Shown one piece after another: positions 51,807-60,343 of a DNA stretch of 64,000 nt. The notes below the pieces were generated by a model that saw nothing but the letters and a program-made list of their open reading frames with translations, ran no database searches and was not told the origin of the DNA. Location: the NCBI RefSeq assembly GCF_022662495.1, contig NZ_JAKPBU010000007.1, positions 179,422 through 243,421 of the forward strand, written 5' to 3'. The position numbers and the translations under genes were made by a program. The stretch comes from Lysobacter sp. M2-1. GTDB taxonomy: Bacteria > Pseudomonadota > Gammaproteobacteria > Xanthomonadales > Xanthomonadaceae. Position 1 is the stretch's first letter. Every line of letters starts with the position of its first letter.

Positions 51807-51925
51807 CTTGTTTTCCTTGTGGATGCCGGCATGCCCGGATCTGGCCGGACCGGCAGCTCCCCGGTGCCCGGGCTTGGGCGCGGTGGAGCAAGGGCTCCCC
51901 GACGGCGGGCCGCGGGAAGCCGGAA
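51807..51925 (-). promoter_or_regulatory. rpsF 5' leader, possible S6:S18-binding autoregulatory RNA
   Basis: Between the promoter and the rpsF ATG, about 115 bases of GC-rich RNA can form several hairpins, including ACCGG-GGAGCTG-CCGGT and a GCCCAAGCCCGGGC-type stem. S6:S18 complexes bind such leaders in many bacteria to repress the operon. I cannot confirm the conserved bulge, so only a leader of matching position and character is claimed. Confidence 0.35.
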
Positions 51926-51955
51926 ATTATGGCAGGTTCAAGGGGTTAGCGGCAA
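51926..51955 (-). promoter_or_regulatory. Candidate sigma70 promoter of rpsF-rpsR-rplI
   Basis: On the minus strand TTGCCG (complement of 51950-51955), an 18-base spacer and CATAAT (complement of 51926-51931). The position, about 120 bases before rpsF, leaves room for a regulatory leader. Confidence 0.55.
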
Positions 51956-51965
51956 ATCGACGCGA

Positions 51966-52045
51966 GGCGGTCTTGACCCGCCGCCCGGCTCAGCCGCCAC
52001 TGCTGGGCGATGGATTGGGCGATGGCGGGTCAAGACCCGCCCTAC
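51966..52045. repeat. Inverted repeat with GGCGGGTCAAGACCCGCC core
   Basis: One copy (GGCGGTCTTGACCCGCCGCC, from 51966) faces another (GGCGGGTCAAGACCCGCCCTAC, ending 52045). Each core is a palindrome in itself. The element overlaps the 3' end of the DUF885 gene. Confidence 0.7.
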
Positions 52046-53783
52046 CGGCGATCCAGGCGACGATATGGCGCTCGAGCACCTCCAGCGGCACCGAGCCGGT
52101 TTCCAGGACGGCATCGTTGAAGGCCCGCAGGTCGAACTTGGGACCCAGGGCCTGGCTCGCCCGCTCTCTCAGCTCGGAGATCTTGAGCTGTCCGATCTTG
52201 TAGGCCAGGGCCTGGCCCGGCCAGTCGATGTAACGGTCGATCTCGTTGACCACGTCCTGGCGGGTCTTGGGCGAGTTTTCGCTGAAGTACTCGATCGCCC
52301 GCTCGCGGGTCCAGCCCTTCGCGTGCATCCCCGTGTCCACCACCAGGCGCACTGCCCGCCACATCTCGTAGGCCAGCTGGCCCATGCGGTCGTAGGGGTC
52401 GGAATACAGGCCCATGTCGTAGCCAAGCTGCTCGGCGTACAGGCCCCAGCCCTCGCTGTACGCCACGAAGTAGGCGGTCTTGCGGAACATCGGCGCGTCC
52501 GGCAGCTCCAGACCGCGCGCGAACTGGAAGTGGTGACCTGGGACCGCCTCATGCAGCGACAGGGCCATCATTTCCCAGGTCGGACGCACCTCGGGCTTGT
52601 ACAGGTTGACGTAGTAGTAGCCTGCCCGGGTGCCGTCGCTGGCGCCGCCCTGGTAATAGGCGGTCGTGGTATCGGGCGCGATGTTGTCCGGAATCGGGCG
52701 TACTCCGTATGGCAGGCGCGGGATCGTGCCGAACACTTTCACCAGCTCGGGATCGATGAGCTTGGAGACGGCGCGGTAGCGCTGCAGCAGCGCCTCGGGG
52801 GTCTTCTCGAAGAAGCGCGGATCGCTGCGCAGGAAGGTGAAGAATTCGGCCATCGAGCCCTTGAAGCCGGCCTCGTCCTTGACCTTTTCCATCGCGGTGC
52901 GGATCCGGGCGACTTCCTTCAGGCCGATCGCGTGGATCTGCTCGGCGGTCAGGTCGGTGGTGGTGTAGTAGCCGGCCTGGAAGTCGTAATACGCCTTGCC
53001 ATCGGGCAGGTCGGCCGCGGCGATGGAAGCCCGCGCCCGCGGCAGATATTCGTCGTTGAAGAACGCGCCGAACTGGCGATAGGCCGGCACGACTTTTTCC
53101 ATGATCAGGCGCCCGGCCTCCGCCTGTAGCGTCTGGCGGACGTTCGCGGGAACGCTGTCAGGGAATTTCAGGAACGGCTTGTAGAACGGGCTCTTCGCCG
53201 GATCGTCGACCACCTGCGCGGCGATCTGCGCGGGCACCCGCTGCATCAGCACCTTGGGCGGCATGAGCCCTTCGGCCATGCCCTGCCGGCCGAGGGCCTG
53301 CACCTGTTCCAGGCGTGCGGGCACCGCATCCAGCCGTTTGAGCCAGTCGCGGTAGTCGCGTTCATCGGCGAACGGCAGCACTTCGACGATGCCATCGAGC
53401 GTCTGCGGGCCGCCTTGGTGGCTGATCGGCTGCAGGTGTTCGCGGAACTTCTGCCGCTCGATCGCACGCTGCAGCTGCCACTCGTAGGTGTCGTAGTTGA
53501 GCTGGTCGGCAGAGGAGAGCTTGTTGCGGTCGAAGCCGTGCAGCTGCTCCAGCGCCGCACGGTCGGCGGCTTCGCGTGCCTGGATCGCCTCGGGACTCAT
53601 GTCGGTCCAGCGATCGTTGAAGCGGCGGTCGCCCTCGGCGCTGGCAGCCTCGGGGCTTTCCTGCAGCCCGCGCTCCCATTCCTGGGCGAAAAACGCGTTC
53701 AGGCGCTTGCCTTCATCACCCTGCTGGGCGAAGGCGGACAGGGCAACCAGCCATAGCAGGGCCACCAGAGACAGCTTGTTCAT
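51990..53783 (-). CDS. DUF885 family secreted zinc peptidase-like protein
   Basis: A 597-residue exported protein with signal peptide MNKLSLVALLWLVALSAFAQ and a long helical DUF885 domain. A zinc-peptidase motif HEAVPGHHFQF (HExxxGHH form) occurs near residue 420, with a distal Glu candidate in FVAYSEGWGLYAEQLG. This pattern suggests a metallocarboxypeptidase-like activity in the envelope. The last 18 or so residues (GRAGLDPPSPNPSPSSGG) are encoded inside the GGCGGGTCAAGACCCGCC repeat and are unlike the family C terminus. Confidence 0.88.
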   Translation of the reverse strand: MNKLSLVALLWLVALSAFAQQGDEGKRLNAFFAQEWERGLQESPEAASAEGDRRFNDRWTDMSPEAIQAREAADRAALEQLHGFDRNKLSSADQLNYDTYEWQLQRAIERQKFREHLQPISHQGGPQTLDGIVEVLPFADERDYRDWLKRLDAVPARLEQVQALGRQGMAEGLMPPKVLMQRVPAQIAAQVVDDPAKSPFYKPFLKFPDSVPANVRQTLQAEAGRLIMEKVVPAYRQFGAFFNDEYLPRARASIAAADLPDGKAYYDFQAGYYTTTDLTAEQIHAIGLKEVARIRTAMEKVKDEAGFKGSMAEFFTFLRSDPRFFEKTPEALLQRYRAVSKLIDPELVKVFGTIPRLPYGVRPIPDNIAPDTTTAYYQGGASDGTRAGYYYVNLYKPEVRPTWEMMALSLHEAVPGHHFQFARGLELPDAPMFRKTAYFVAYSEGWGLYAEQLGYDMGLYSDPYDRMGQLAYEMWRAVRLVVDTGMHAKGWTRERAIEYFSENSPKTRQDVVNEIDRYIDWPGQALAYKIGQLKISELRERASQALGPKFDLRAFNDAVLETGSVPLEVLERHIVAWIAGRAGLDPPSPNPSPSSGG

Positions 53784-53875
53784 GCACTACTCCCCGAAAA
53801 CAATCCCGGGTGAGTCTAGTGGGTCGCCGTTGCCACAGTCTGTGCCGGAAGTTAGTCCAGCGCGAGCGATTGCTC

Positions 53876-53958
53876 TGTAGCGGCGGCCTCGGCTGCGATG
53901 CTGTTTGCGTCGCCCAAGGGGTCCAAGAGAAGCATCCGCGGCCAGGGCCGCTCCCACG
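53876..53958. repeat. REP-like inverted repeat, GCGGCCTCGGCTGCGA/GTGGGAGCGGC family
   Basis: TGTAGCGGCGGCCTCGGCTG (from 53876) is mirrored by GCGGCCAGGGCCGCTCCCAC (ending about 53957), with an inner GATGCT / AGCATC pair. It lies between the converging ends of iscA-like transcription and the start of the DUF885 gene. Confidence 0.7.
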
Positions 53959-53975
53959 TGACTGGGCCGATGCGC

Positions 53976-54314
53976 TTACGCCGCTTCGGCGTTGGTCGTG
54001 AAGCTCTCCCCGCAGCCGCATTCGGCCTGGACGTTCGGGTTGCGGAACACGAATTGCTCGTTGAGTCCCTGCTTGAGGAAATCGATCTGGGTTCCGTCGA
54101 CCAGCGCCAGGCTGTCGGCATCGACCAGCACGACGATCCCGTCCTGCTCGAACCGGGTATCGCCTTCGCGCTGCTCGGTGGCTAGGTCCACGACGTAGCC
54201 CCATCCGGAGCAGCCGGTGCGTTTCACGCCGAATCGCAACCCGACTGCGCCGGGTGTTTCGGCGAGATAGCCCTGGATGCGTTCCAGGGCGGCGGGAGCG
54301 AGGGTGATGGCCAT
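53976..54314 (-). CDS. iscA: Iron-sulfur cluster assembly protein IscA
   Basis: A 112-residue A-type Fe-S carrier. Cys35 (RTGCSGWGY), Cys99 and Cys101 (AECGCGESF) occupy exactly the E. coli IscA positions, and [23 protein letters not shown] matches IscA more than ErpA or SufA. It receives iron or clusters and delivers them to apoproteins. No other isc gene is adjacent; asnS lies divergently, 96 bases away. A candidate -10 almost abuts the ATG. Confidence 0.9.
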   Translation of the reverse strand: MAITLAPAALERIQGYLAETPGAVGLRFGVKRTGCSGWGYVVDLATEQREGDTRFEQDGIVVLVDADSLALVDGTQIDFLKQGLNEQFVFRNPNVQAECGCGESFTTNAEAA

Positions 54315-54320
54315 GCGGCG

Positions 54321-54348
54321 ATTCTACCTTGGCTAAACTGTCTGTCTT
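54321..54348 (-). promoter_or_regulatory. Candidate promoter for iscA, near-leaderless
   Basis: Minus-strand AAGACA (complement of 54343-54348), a 16-base spacer and TAGAAT (complement of 54321-54326). The -10 ends six bases before the ATG, which would give a transcript with almost no leader. Confidence 0.3.
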
Positions 54349-54410
54349 ATGTCGATTCGATCCGCCGGAATTCAAGCCATGACCCCATCGTTCAGCAGGC
54401 GGACCACGCC

Positions 54411-55811
54411 ATGACCGCCATCAGCGTCGCCCAGGCACTAGCCGGCCACGTGCCGGAAGGGGGCGAAGTCACGGTCAAGGGCTGGGTGCGCACCCGGCGC
54501 GACTCCAAGGCCGGCCTGAGCTTCGTCAACGTCAGCGACGGCTCGTGCTTCGCCCCGATCCAGGTGGTCGCGCCGAGCGCGCTGGCGAACTACGAGGAGG
54601 AAGTGAAGAAGCTCACCGCCGGATGCGCGGTGGTGGCTACGGGCACGCTGGTCAGGTCGCAGGGCCAGGGACAGGCGTTCGAGATCCAGGCCGATCGCGT
54701 CGAGGTCGTGGGCTGGGTGGACGATCCGGAGACCTATCCGATCCAGCCCAAGGCCCATTCTCTGGAATTCCTGCGTGAGGTCGCGCACCTGCGCCCGCGC
54801 ACCAATCTGTTCGGCGCGGTGACGCGCATCCGCGACTGCCTGGCCAAGGCCGTGCACCGCTACTTCCACGAACACGGCTATTACTGGATCAACACGCCGA
54901 TCGTGACCACCTCCGACGCGGAAGGCGCCGGCCAGATGTTCCGGGTCTCGACCCTGGACCTGGCCAACCTGCCGCGCGACGACCGCGGCGAGGTCGATTT
55001 CGGCCGCGACTTCTTCGGCCGGGAAACCTTCCTCACCGTGTCCGGCCAGCTCAACGTCGAGGGTTACTGCCTGGCCTTGAGCAAGGTCTACACCTTCGGG
55101 CCGACCTTCCGCGCCGAAAACAGCAACACCACCCGCCACCTGGCCGAGTTCTGGATGGTGGAGCCGGAAATCGCCTTCGCCGACCTGGCCGAGGACGCGC
55201 GCGTGGCCGAGGATTTCCTCAAATACCTGTTCCGCGCAGTGCTGCACGAGCGCAGCGACGACATGGCCTTCATCGCCGAGCGCGTGCAGAAGGACGCGAT
55301 CGCTCGCCTGGAGGCCTTCGTCAACGCGCCGTTCGAACGCATCGATTACACCGAGGCGGTGGCGTTGCTGCAGAAGTCGGGGCAGACGTTCGATTTCCCC
55401 GTGGAATGGGGCCTGGACCTGCAGACCGAACACGAGCGCTGGCTGACCGAGACCCATGTCGGCCGCCCGGTGGTTGTGACCAACTACCCCGAGCACATCA
55501 AGGCGTTCTACATGCGTCTGAACGACGACGGCAAAACCGTCGCCGCGATGGACGTGCTGGCGCCGGGCATTGGCGAGATCATCGGCGGTTCGCAACGCGA
55601 GGAACGGCTGGACGTGCTCGACGCGCGCATGGCCCAGTTCGGACTCGATCCGGCGCATTACGGCTGGTACCGCGACTTCCGCCGCTACGGCAGCGTGCCG
55701 CACGCCGGCTTCGGCCTGGGTTTCGAACGCCTGGTGGTGTACGTGTGCGGCCTGTCCAACATCCGCGACGCGATTCCGTATCCGCGCGCGCCGGGCCATG
55801 CGGAGTTCTGA
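54411..55811 (+). CDS. asnS: Asparaginyl-tRNA synthetase
   Basis: A 466-residue class IIb synthetase charging tRNA-Asn. The N-terminal OB-fold anticodon-binding domain ([22 protein letters not shown]) occupies about 15-115. Class II motif 1 lies near [26 protein letters not shown], motif 2 in [25 protein letters not shown], and motif 3 in [16 protein letters not shown] near the C terminus. The F-R-A-E-N-S motif identifies the asparagine rather than aspartate enzyme. Two small genes follow without a gap. Confidence 0.97.
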   Translation: MTAISVAQALAGHVPEGGEVTVKGWVRTRRDSKAGLSFVNVSDGSCFAPIQVVAPSALANYEEEVKKLTAGCAVVATGTLVRSQGQGQAFEIQADRVEVVGWVDDPETYPIQPKAHSLEFLREVAHLRPRTNLFGAVTRIRDCLAKAVHRYFHEHGYYWINTPIVTTSDAEGAGQMFRVSTLDLANLPRDDRGEVDFGRDFFGRETFLTVSGQLNVEGYCLALSKVYTFGPTFRAENSNTTRHLAEFWMVEPEIAFADLAEDARVAEDFLKYLFRAVLHERSDDMAFIAERVQKDAIARLEAFVNAPFERIDYTEAVALLQKSGQTFDFPVEWGLDLQTEHERWLTETHVGRPVVVTNYPEHIKAFYMRLNDDGKTVAAMDVLAPGIGEIIGGSQREERLDVLDARMAQFGLDPAHYGWYRDFRRYGSVPHAGFGLGFERLVVYVCGLSNIRDAIPYPRAPGHAEF

Positions 55812-56117
55812 GTGATCCTGTTCCTCGCCCTGCTGTTCTTCGCCATCGCCATCGCCGGCGCGTGCGCGTTCGTGATCTTCTGGCCGCTGGCGCTGGTACA
55901 CATCCGCGACCGGCATCCGCAGGTGAAGGCGCGGCTGGGCAACGGCGCCTTCCTCAGGCCGTCGGCGCTGTGGTGGCTGTTGGCGGGCGATTATCGCGAG
56001 GTGCGCGACCACGCATTCACCGGCCTGGCCACGCCGGCGCGGATTTCGCTGGCCACGATCCTGCTGGGCGTGCTGGCCGGCGGCGTGCTTTACCTGTGGG
56101 GGATGGCGGCGCCATGA
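55812..56117 (+). CDS. Small membrane protein of unknown function
   Basis: A 101-residue protein with a long N-terminal hydrophobic helix (LFLALLFFAIAIAGACAFVIFWPLALVHI) and a second at the C terminus (ISLATILLGVLAGGVLYLWG). The middle is basic and contains a tryptophan-rich LRPSALWWLLAGDY. No family is recognised. It starts with GTG directly after the asnS TGA and its stop overlaps the next ATG (ATGA), so all three are probably one transcript. Confidence 0.72.
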   Translation: MILFLALLFFAIAIAGACAFVIFWPLALVHIRDRHPQVKARLGNGAFLRPSALWWLLAGDYREVRDHAFTGLATPARISLATILLGVLAGGVLYLWGMAAP

Positions 56118-56419
56118 CCGAAGCCGACACCCAGTGGTGGCTGGCTTCGCTCGGGCGCACGATCGTCTGGGCGCGCCTGCGCGTGCGGGAGGCAGGCACC
56201 GCGGAGGTATTCGACAGCGACGGCAATACCCTGGCCTACGACAGCGAAGACAGCGCACGCGCGGCCTTGATGGACGCGGAGTTCGTGGCCCTGGACGGAC
56301 TGGACGAAGCGGACGCGCTCGAGCGCGGGTTCTCGCTGCGGGAAATCGCGCCGCCGCACGCCGACAACGACGACATGCTGCGCGCGCGCATGGTCCAGTC
56401 GCTGGGCACGCGCGCCTGA
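56114..56419 (+). CDS. Hypothetical protein downstream of asnS
   Basis: A 101-residue acidic cytoplasmic protein with no recognised family. The first half looks like a small beta domain (WWLASLGRTIVWARLRVREAGTAEVFDSDGNTLAYDS) and the second is helical (EDSARAALMDAEFVALDGLDEADALERG). The ATG overlaps the preceding stop as ATGA. Its position after asnS and a membrane protein gives no clear clue to function. Confidence 0.7.
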   Translation: MTEADTQWWLASLGRTIVWARLRVREAGTAEVFDSDGNTLAYDSEDSARAALMDAEFVALDGLDEADALERGFSLREIAPPHADNDDMLRARMVQSLGTRA

Positions 56420-56489
56420 GGCTGGAGACGCGCGGCGCCTGCGGGCCCACCGCCGATACAATGCGGGCACCTGGTCATCGAGCATCCGC

Positions 56490-57275
56490 ATGGATCTGAA
56501 CCTGCACGGCCGGCATGCCCTGGTGTGCGGCGCCTCGGAAGGCATCGGCCTGGCGGCCGCGCAGGAACTGGCGCTGCTGGGCGCCGATGTCACTGTGCTG
56601 GCACGGCGCGAGGACGCGCTGCGCGACGTGGTCGCCGCCCTGCCCGGCGCCGACCGCCAGCGGCACGGCCTGATCGCCGCCGATGTCGCGCACACCTTCG
56701 AGCTCAGCCAGGCGGTCTCTGCGCTCGCTGCGAATCGACCGGTCCATATCCTGGTCAACAATACCGGCGGCCCGCCTGGCGGACCGGCGCATAGCGCCGA
56801 GATCGCGGCCTTCCTGGATGCGTTCAACAAGCACCTCATCGCCAACCACGCATTGGTGCAGGCGGTACTGCCCGGAATGCGCGCCGCGGCCTGGGGCCGG
56901 ATCGTTAATGTCGTTTCGACCTCGGTACGTGAGCCAATCGCCAACCTCGGCGTGTCCAATACCGTGCGCGGCGCGGTCGCCAGCTGGGCCAAGACGCTCT
57001 CCCGCGAACTCGGGCCCGAGGGCATCACGGTCAACAACGTGCTGCCCGGCTACACCGAAACCGGACGCGTCGAACAGATCGTGCGCGAGCGCATGGCCAA
57101 GGAAGGCAGGTCCGAAGAGGACGTCCGCAAGGCGATGCGCGCCGGCGTGCCGGCCGGGCGCTTCGCGCAGCCGTCCGAGATCGGCGCGGTGATCGCCTTC
57201 CTGTGCGCGCCCGCCGCCGGCTACGTCAACGGCGTCTCGCTGGCCGTCGACGGCGGGCGCATGGCCTCGATCTGA
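56490..57275 (+). CDS. SDR family protein with atypical catalytic site
   Basis: A 261-residue Rossmann protein of the short-chain dehydrogenase/reductase fold: ALVCGASEGIGLAAAQELA (glycine motif at about 9-27), LVNNTGGPPG, and the C-terminal VNGVSLAVDGGRMASI. The active-site tetrad is altered: Ser occurs in VVSTSVREP, but the expected YxxxK is replaced by SNTVR in LGVSNTVRGAVASWAK, so Tyr and Lys are absent. It may use another mechanism or act as a non-catalytic homologue. It is directly upstream of the Nei-type glycosylase gene. Confidence 0.85.
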   Translation: MDLNLHGRHALVCGASEGIGLAAAQELALLGADVTVLARREDALRDVVAALPGADRQRHGLIAADVAHTFELSQAVSALAANRPVHILVNNTGGPPGGPAHSAEIAAFLDAFNKHLIANHALVQAVLPGMRAAAWGRIVNVVSTSVREPIANLGVSNTVRGAVASWAKTLSRELGPEGITVNNVLPGYTETGRVEQIVRERMAKEGRSEEDVRKAMRAGVPAGRFAQPSEIGAVIAFLCAPAAGYVNGVSLAVDGGRMASI

Positions 57276-57276
57276 G

Positions 57277-58089
57277 GTGCCGGAGGGGCCGGAAATCCGG
57301 CGCGCCGCCGACCGGCTCGCCGCCGCGGCACTGGGCCGGGAGCTGGTGCGCGTGTGGCTCGCCTTCCCGGCACTGAAGCGATTCGAACGACGTCTGCTCG
57401 GGAGCCGGATCGAAGCCATCACCCCGCACGGCAAGGCCCTGCTCACCCGCTTCGACAACGGGCTGACCCTGTACAGCCACAACCAGCTGTACGGCGTATG
57501 GCGGATCGAGGCGCCGGGCGATGCCGCGCATGCCAGCCGTTCGCTGCGGGTCGAGTTGGAGACGGCAGATGTCGCACTGCGCCTGTACTCGGCCTCCGAT
57601 GTGGCAATCCTCCGCGATGACGAAATTCAAACCCATGCCTTTTTGAGCAGGCTGGGACCGGATCTATTGGACCCCGCGCTCGATGCCAGCCACATCGTCG
57701 ACCGACTCCGCCAACCGCGCTTCCGCAATCGCAGCCTCGGTTCATTGCTGCTCGACCAGGCCTTCCTTGCGGGGATGGGCAACTACCTGCGCAGCGAGGT
57801 GCTGTTCCACGCACGCCTGCGGCCGCAACGGCATCCAGGCGAGCTCGATGCAGCGCAGTTGCGCCGACTGGCGAAAGCGCTGCTCGACGTGCCGCGACGC
57901 AGCTATCGTAGCCGCGGCATCGAGGCAGCTGCGGGCATGAAAAGCGACTACCTCACCGACACTCCGGACGGCTTCCGCTTTGCGGTGTTCGACCGCGAGG
58001 GCCTGCCATGCCCCACCTGCGCCGCGTCGATCCTGCGCCTGGAAACCGGTTCCCGGCGCCTGTACCTGTGCCCTGCCTGTCAGCGATAA
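57277..58089 (+). CDS. nei: Fpg/Nei family DNA glycosylase (endonuclease VIII)
   Basis: A 270-residue bifunctional DNA glycosylase/AP lyase that removes oxidised pyrimidines. After cleavage of Met the Pro-Glu catalytic pair opens the protein (PEGPEIRRAADRL), and the C-terminal zinc finger has CPTC and CPAC. The helix-two-turn-helix region contains FLAGMGNYLRSEVLF with the conserved Asn. PEIRRA and the missing FapyG-type loop favour Nei over Fpg. It starts with GTG one base after the SDR stop. Confidence 0.9.
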   Translation: MPEGPEIRRAADRLAAAALGRELVRVWLAFPALKRFERRLLGSRIEAITPHGKALLTRFDNGLTLYSHNQLYGVWRIEAPGDAAHASRSLRVELETADVALRLYSASDVAILRDDEIQTHAFLSRLGPDLLDPALDASHIVDRLRQPRFRNRSLGSLLLDQAFLAGMGNYLRSEVLFHARLRPQRHPGELDAAQLRRLAKALLDVPRRSYRSRGIEAAAGMKSDYLTDTPDGFRFAVFDREGLPCPTCAASILRLETGSRRLYLCPACQR

Positions 58090-58134
58090 AGCCGCGCGCG
58101 ACGGCCGGGCTGCGCGGGCCGGTAAGCTAGCGCC

Positions 58135-59559
58135 ATGGACCGCCTGCCCCACTGGATCAACGGCGCTGCCACGCAGCCGCACAGCGGCCGCTGGCTGGAC
58201 GTTGCCGATCCGGCCGTGGGCGCGACGTTCGCACAGGTCGCCAGCGGCGATGCGGCCGATGTCGATGCGGCGGTGACCGCGGCCGAAGCTGCGTTTCCGG
58301 CCTGGTCGTCGCTGCCCAGTACGGAACGCGCGCGTTGGCTGGAGAAGCTCGCTGACGCGCTCGAGGCGCGTACCGAAACCTTCGCCCGCGCCGAGGCGCG
58401 CGATGGCGGCAAGCCGGTCAGGCTTGCGCGCGACATCGAAATCCCGCGTGCGGTGGCCAACCTGCGCTTTTTCGCGCATGCGGCGACCCAGTTCGCCAGC
58501 GAGTCGCACCACGGCCAGGCCGGGCTCAACTACACCCTGCGCCAGCCCTTGGGCGTCGTCGGCACGATCTCGCCCTGGAACCTCCCGCTGTACCTGTTCA
58601 CCTGGAAGATCGCGCCCGCGCTCGCGGCCGGTAATACGGTGGTCGCCAAACCGTCCGAAGTCACGCCGCACACCGCCACGATGCTGGGCGAACTCGCGGC
58701 GGAGATCGGCTTTCCCCGCGGCGTGCTCAATATCGTTCACGGACCCGGCGCCGACGCCGGCGAGGCGATCGTGGCGCATCCGCGGATCAAGGCGGTGTCC
58801 TTCACCGGCAGCACCGTAGTGGGACGGCGCATCGCCGGCATCGCCGGCCCGATGCTTAAGAAGGTGTCGCTGGAACTCGGCGGCAAGAACCCCACCCTGG
58901 TGTTCGCCGACAGCGACTGGCGCGCCCAGCTCGACACGATCGTGCGCTCGGCGTTCCAGAATTCCGGGCAGATCTGCCTGTGCGGATCGCGCATCCTGGT
59001 CGAGCGCGCGATTTACGGGGAATTCCGCGATGCGCTGGTGAAACGGGCGATCGTGTTGCGCGAAGGCGACCCGCTCGACGAGGCGACCGAACTCGGTCCG
59101 CTGGTCTCGCAGGCGCATTTCGACAAGGTGGTGGCCGCGATCGCGCGCGCGCGCGCGGAAGGCGGCACGATCCTGTGCGGCGGCGACGCCCTGCCCCGCC
59201 CTGGCTGGTTCGTCGCGCCGACCGTGATCGAGGGCCTCGGCCCGGAGTGCGCGACCAACCGCGAGGAGATCTTCGGCCCGGTGGTCACCCTGCAGCCGTT
59301 CGACAGCGATGAGGAAGCGCTGCGCCTGGCGAATGCGGGCGACTACGGACTGTCCGCATCGCTCTGGACACGGGACCTGCAGCGCGCGCACGGGCTCGCC
59401 GCACGCCTGCAGGCCGGGATCGTGTGGATCAACAGCTGGCTCATGCGCGACCTGCGCACCCCGTTCGGCGGCATGGGGCAGTCGGGGATGGGACGCGAAG
59501 GCGGCATGGAGGCGATGCGCTTCTTCACCGAAGCGAAGAATGTCGGCATCGCGCTGTGA
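58135..59559 (+). CDS. 2-Aminomuconate 6-semialdehyde dehydrogenase (aldehyde dehydrogenase)
   Basis: A 474-residue NAD-linked aldehyde dehydrogenase. The catalytic Cys281 lies in NSGQICLCGSRI and the general base Glu in VSLELGGKNPTLVF; VVAKPSEVTPHTA and GSTVVGRRIAG mark the NAD fold. The substrate is inferred from context: 3-hydroxyanthranilate dioxygenase, ACMS decarboxylase and a RidA-type deaminase follow on the same strand. It would oxidise 2-aminomuconate semialdehyde to 2-aminomuconate. The downstream gap contains a GTGGGAGCGGC repeat. Confidence 0.88.
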   Translation: MDRLPHWINGAATQPHSGRWLDVADPAVGATFAQVASGDAADVDAAVTAAEAAFPAWSSLPSTERARWLEKLADALEARTETFARAEARDGGKPVRLARDIEIPRAVANLRFFAHAATQFASESHHGQAGLNYTLRQPLGVVGTISPWNLPLYLFTWKIAPALAAGNTVVAKPSEVTPHTATMLGELAAEIGFPRGVLNIVHGPGADAGEAIVAHPRIKAVSFTGSTVVGRRIAGIAGPMLKKVSLELGGKNPTLVFADSDWRAQLDTIVRSAFQNSGQICLCGSRILVERAIYGEFRDALVKRAIVLREGDPLDEATELGPLVSQAHFDKVVAAIARARAEGGTILCGGDALPRPGWFVAPTVIEGLGPECATNREEIFGPVVTLQPFDSDEEALRLANAGDYGLSASLWTRDLQRAHGLAARLQAGIVWINSWLMRDLRTPFGGMGQSGMGREGGMEAMRFFTEAKNVGIAL

Positions 59560-59566
59560 TGGGATG

Positions 59567-59654
59567 TAGTGGGAGCGGCTTTGGCCGCGAATGCCTTTGC
59601 GCGCGTCCAAACAGTACTGAAGGAAAAGCAATCGCGGCCAAGGCCGCTTCCACA
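59567..59654. repeat. REP-like inverted repeat, GTGGGAGCGGCTTTGGCCGCGA family
   Basis: GTGGGAGCGGCTTTGGCCGC (from 59569) and the inverted GCGGCCAAGGCCGCTTCCAC (59634-59653) flank about 40 bases of loop. It lies 26 bases before the carbonic anhydrase ATG, inside the kynurenine-type cluster. Confidence 0.8.
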
Positions 59655-59679
59655 GGATGAGGTCTGGAATAATGCCCGC

Positions 59680-60342
59680 ATGAGCCGTCTCGACGATCTG
59701 CTGCGCAACAACCGTGCCTGGGCCGCCCGCATCCAGGCGGAGGACCCGGGCTTCTTCGAACGGCTCTCGCGCCAGCAGTCGCCGAAGTACCTGTGGATCG
59801 GATGCTCGGATTCCCGGGTTCCGGCGAACCAGATCGTGGACATGGCCCCGGGCGAGGTTTTCGTCCATCGCAACATCGCCAATGTCGTGGTGCATACCGA
59901 CCTCAATTGCCTGTCGGTGATCCAGTACGCGGTCGACGTGCTCAAGGTCGAGCATATCCTGGTCGTCGGGCATTACGGGTGCGCCGGCGTGGCGGCGGCC
60001 CTGCACGGCCTGCGCCTGGGATTGGCGGACAACTGGATCCGGCACGTGGCCGACGTGGGCCACAAGCACGAGGCGCTGCTCGCGGGAGTCGAAGGCGAGC
60101 ACCTGCGCCACGACCGCCTGTGCGAGCTCAACGCCCTGGAGCAAGTAGTGAACGTGTGCCAGACCACGATGGTCCAGGACGCGTGGGCGCGCGGGCAGCC
60201 GTTGTCGGTGCACGGATGGGTCTACACCCTGCGCGACGGCCGCGTGCACGACCTGGGGCTGGACATCGACGGTGCGCCGGCGCTCGAAGCCCAGTATGCG
60301 GCCGCGCTCGAACGCATCGGCAGCGACCGGGAGGATCGCTGA
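59680..60342 (+). CDS. can: Beta-class carbonic anhydrase
   Basis: A 220-residue zinc enzyme interconverting CO2 and bicarbonate in the cytoplasm. Zinc ligands Cys42 (GCSDSRVP), His98 and Cys101 (HYGCAG) and Asp44 sit at the same residue numbers as in E. coli Can; ANVVVHTDLNCLSVIQYAVDVLKV is also typical. It lies inside the kynurenine-type cluster, one base before the deaminase start, where it could handle CO2 released by the ACMS decarboxylase; this link is inference. A palindromic repeat precedes it. Confidence 0.95.
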   Translation: MSRLDDLLRNNRAWAARIQAEDPGFFERLSRQQSPKYLWIGCSDSRVPANQIVDMAPGEVFVHRNIANVVVHTDLNCLSVIQYAVDVLKVEHILVVGHYGCAGVAAALHGLRLGLADNWIRHVADVGHKHEALLAGVEGEHLRHDRLCELNALEQVVNVCQTTMVQDAWARGQPLSVHGWVYTLRDGRVHDLGLDIDGAPALEAQYAAALERIGSDREDR

Positions 60343-60343
60343 G

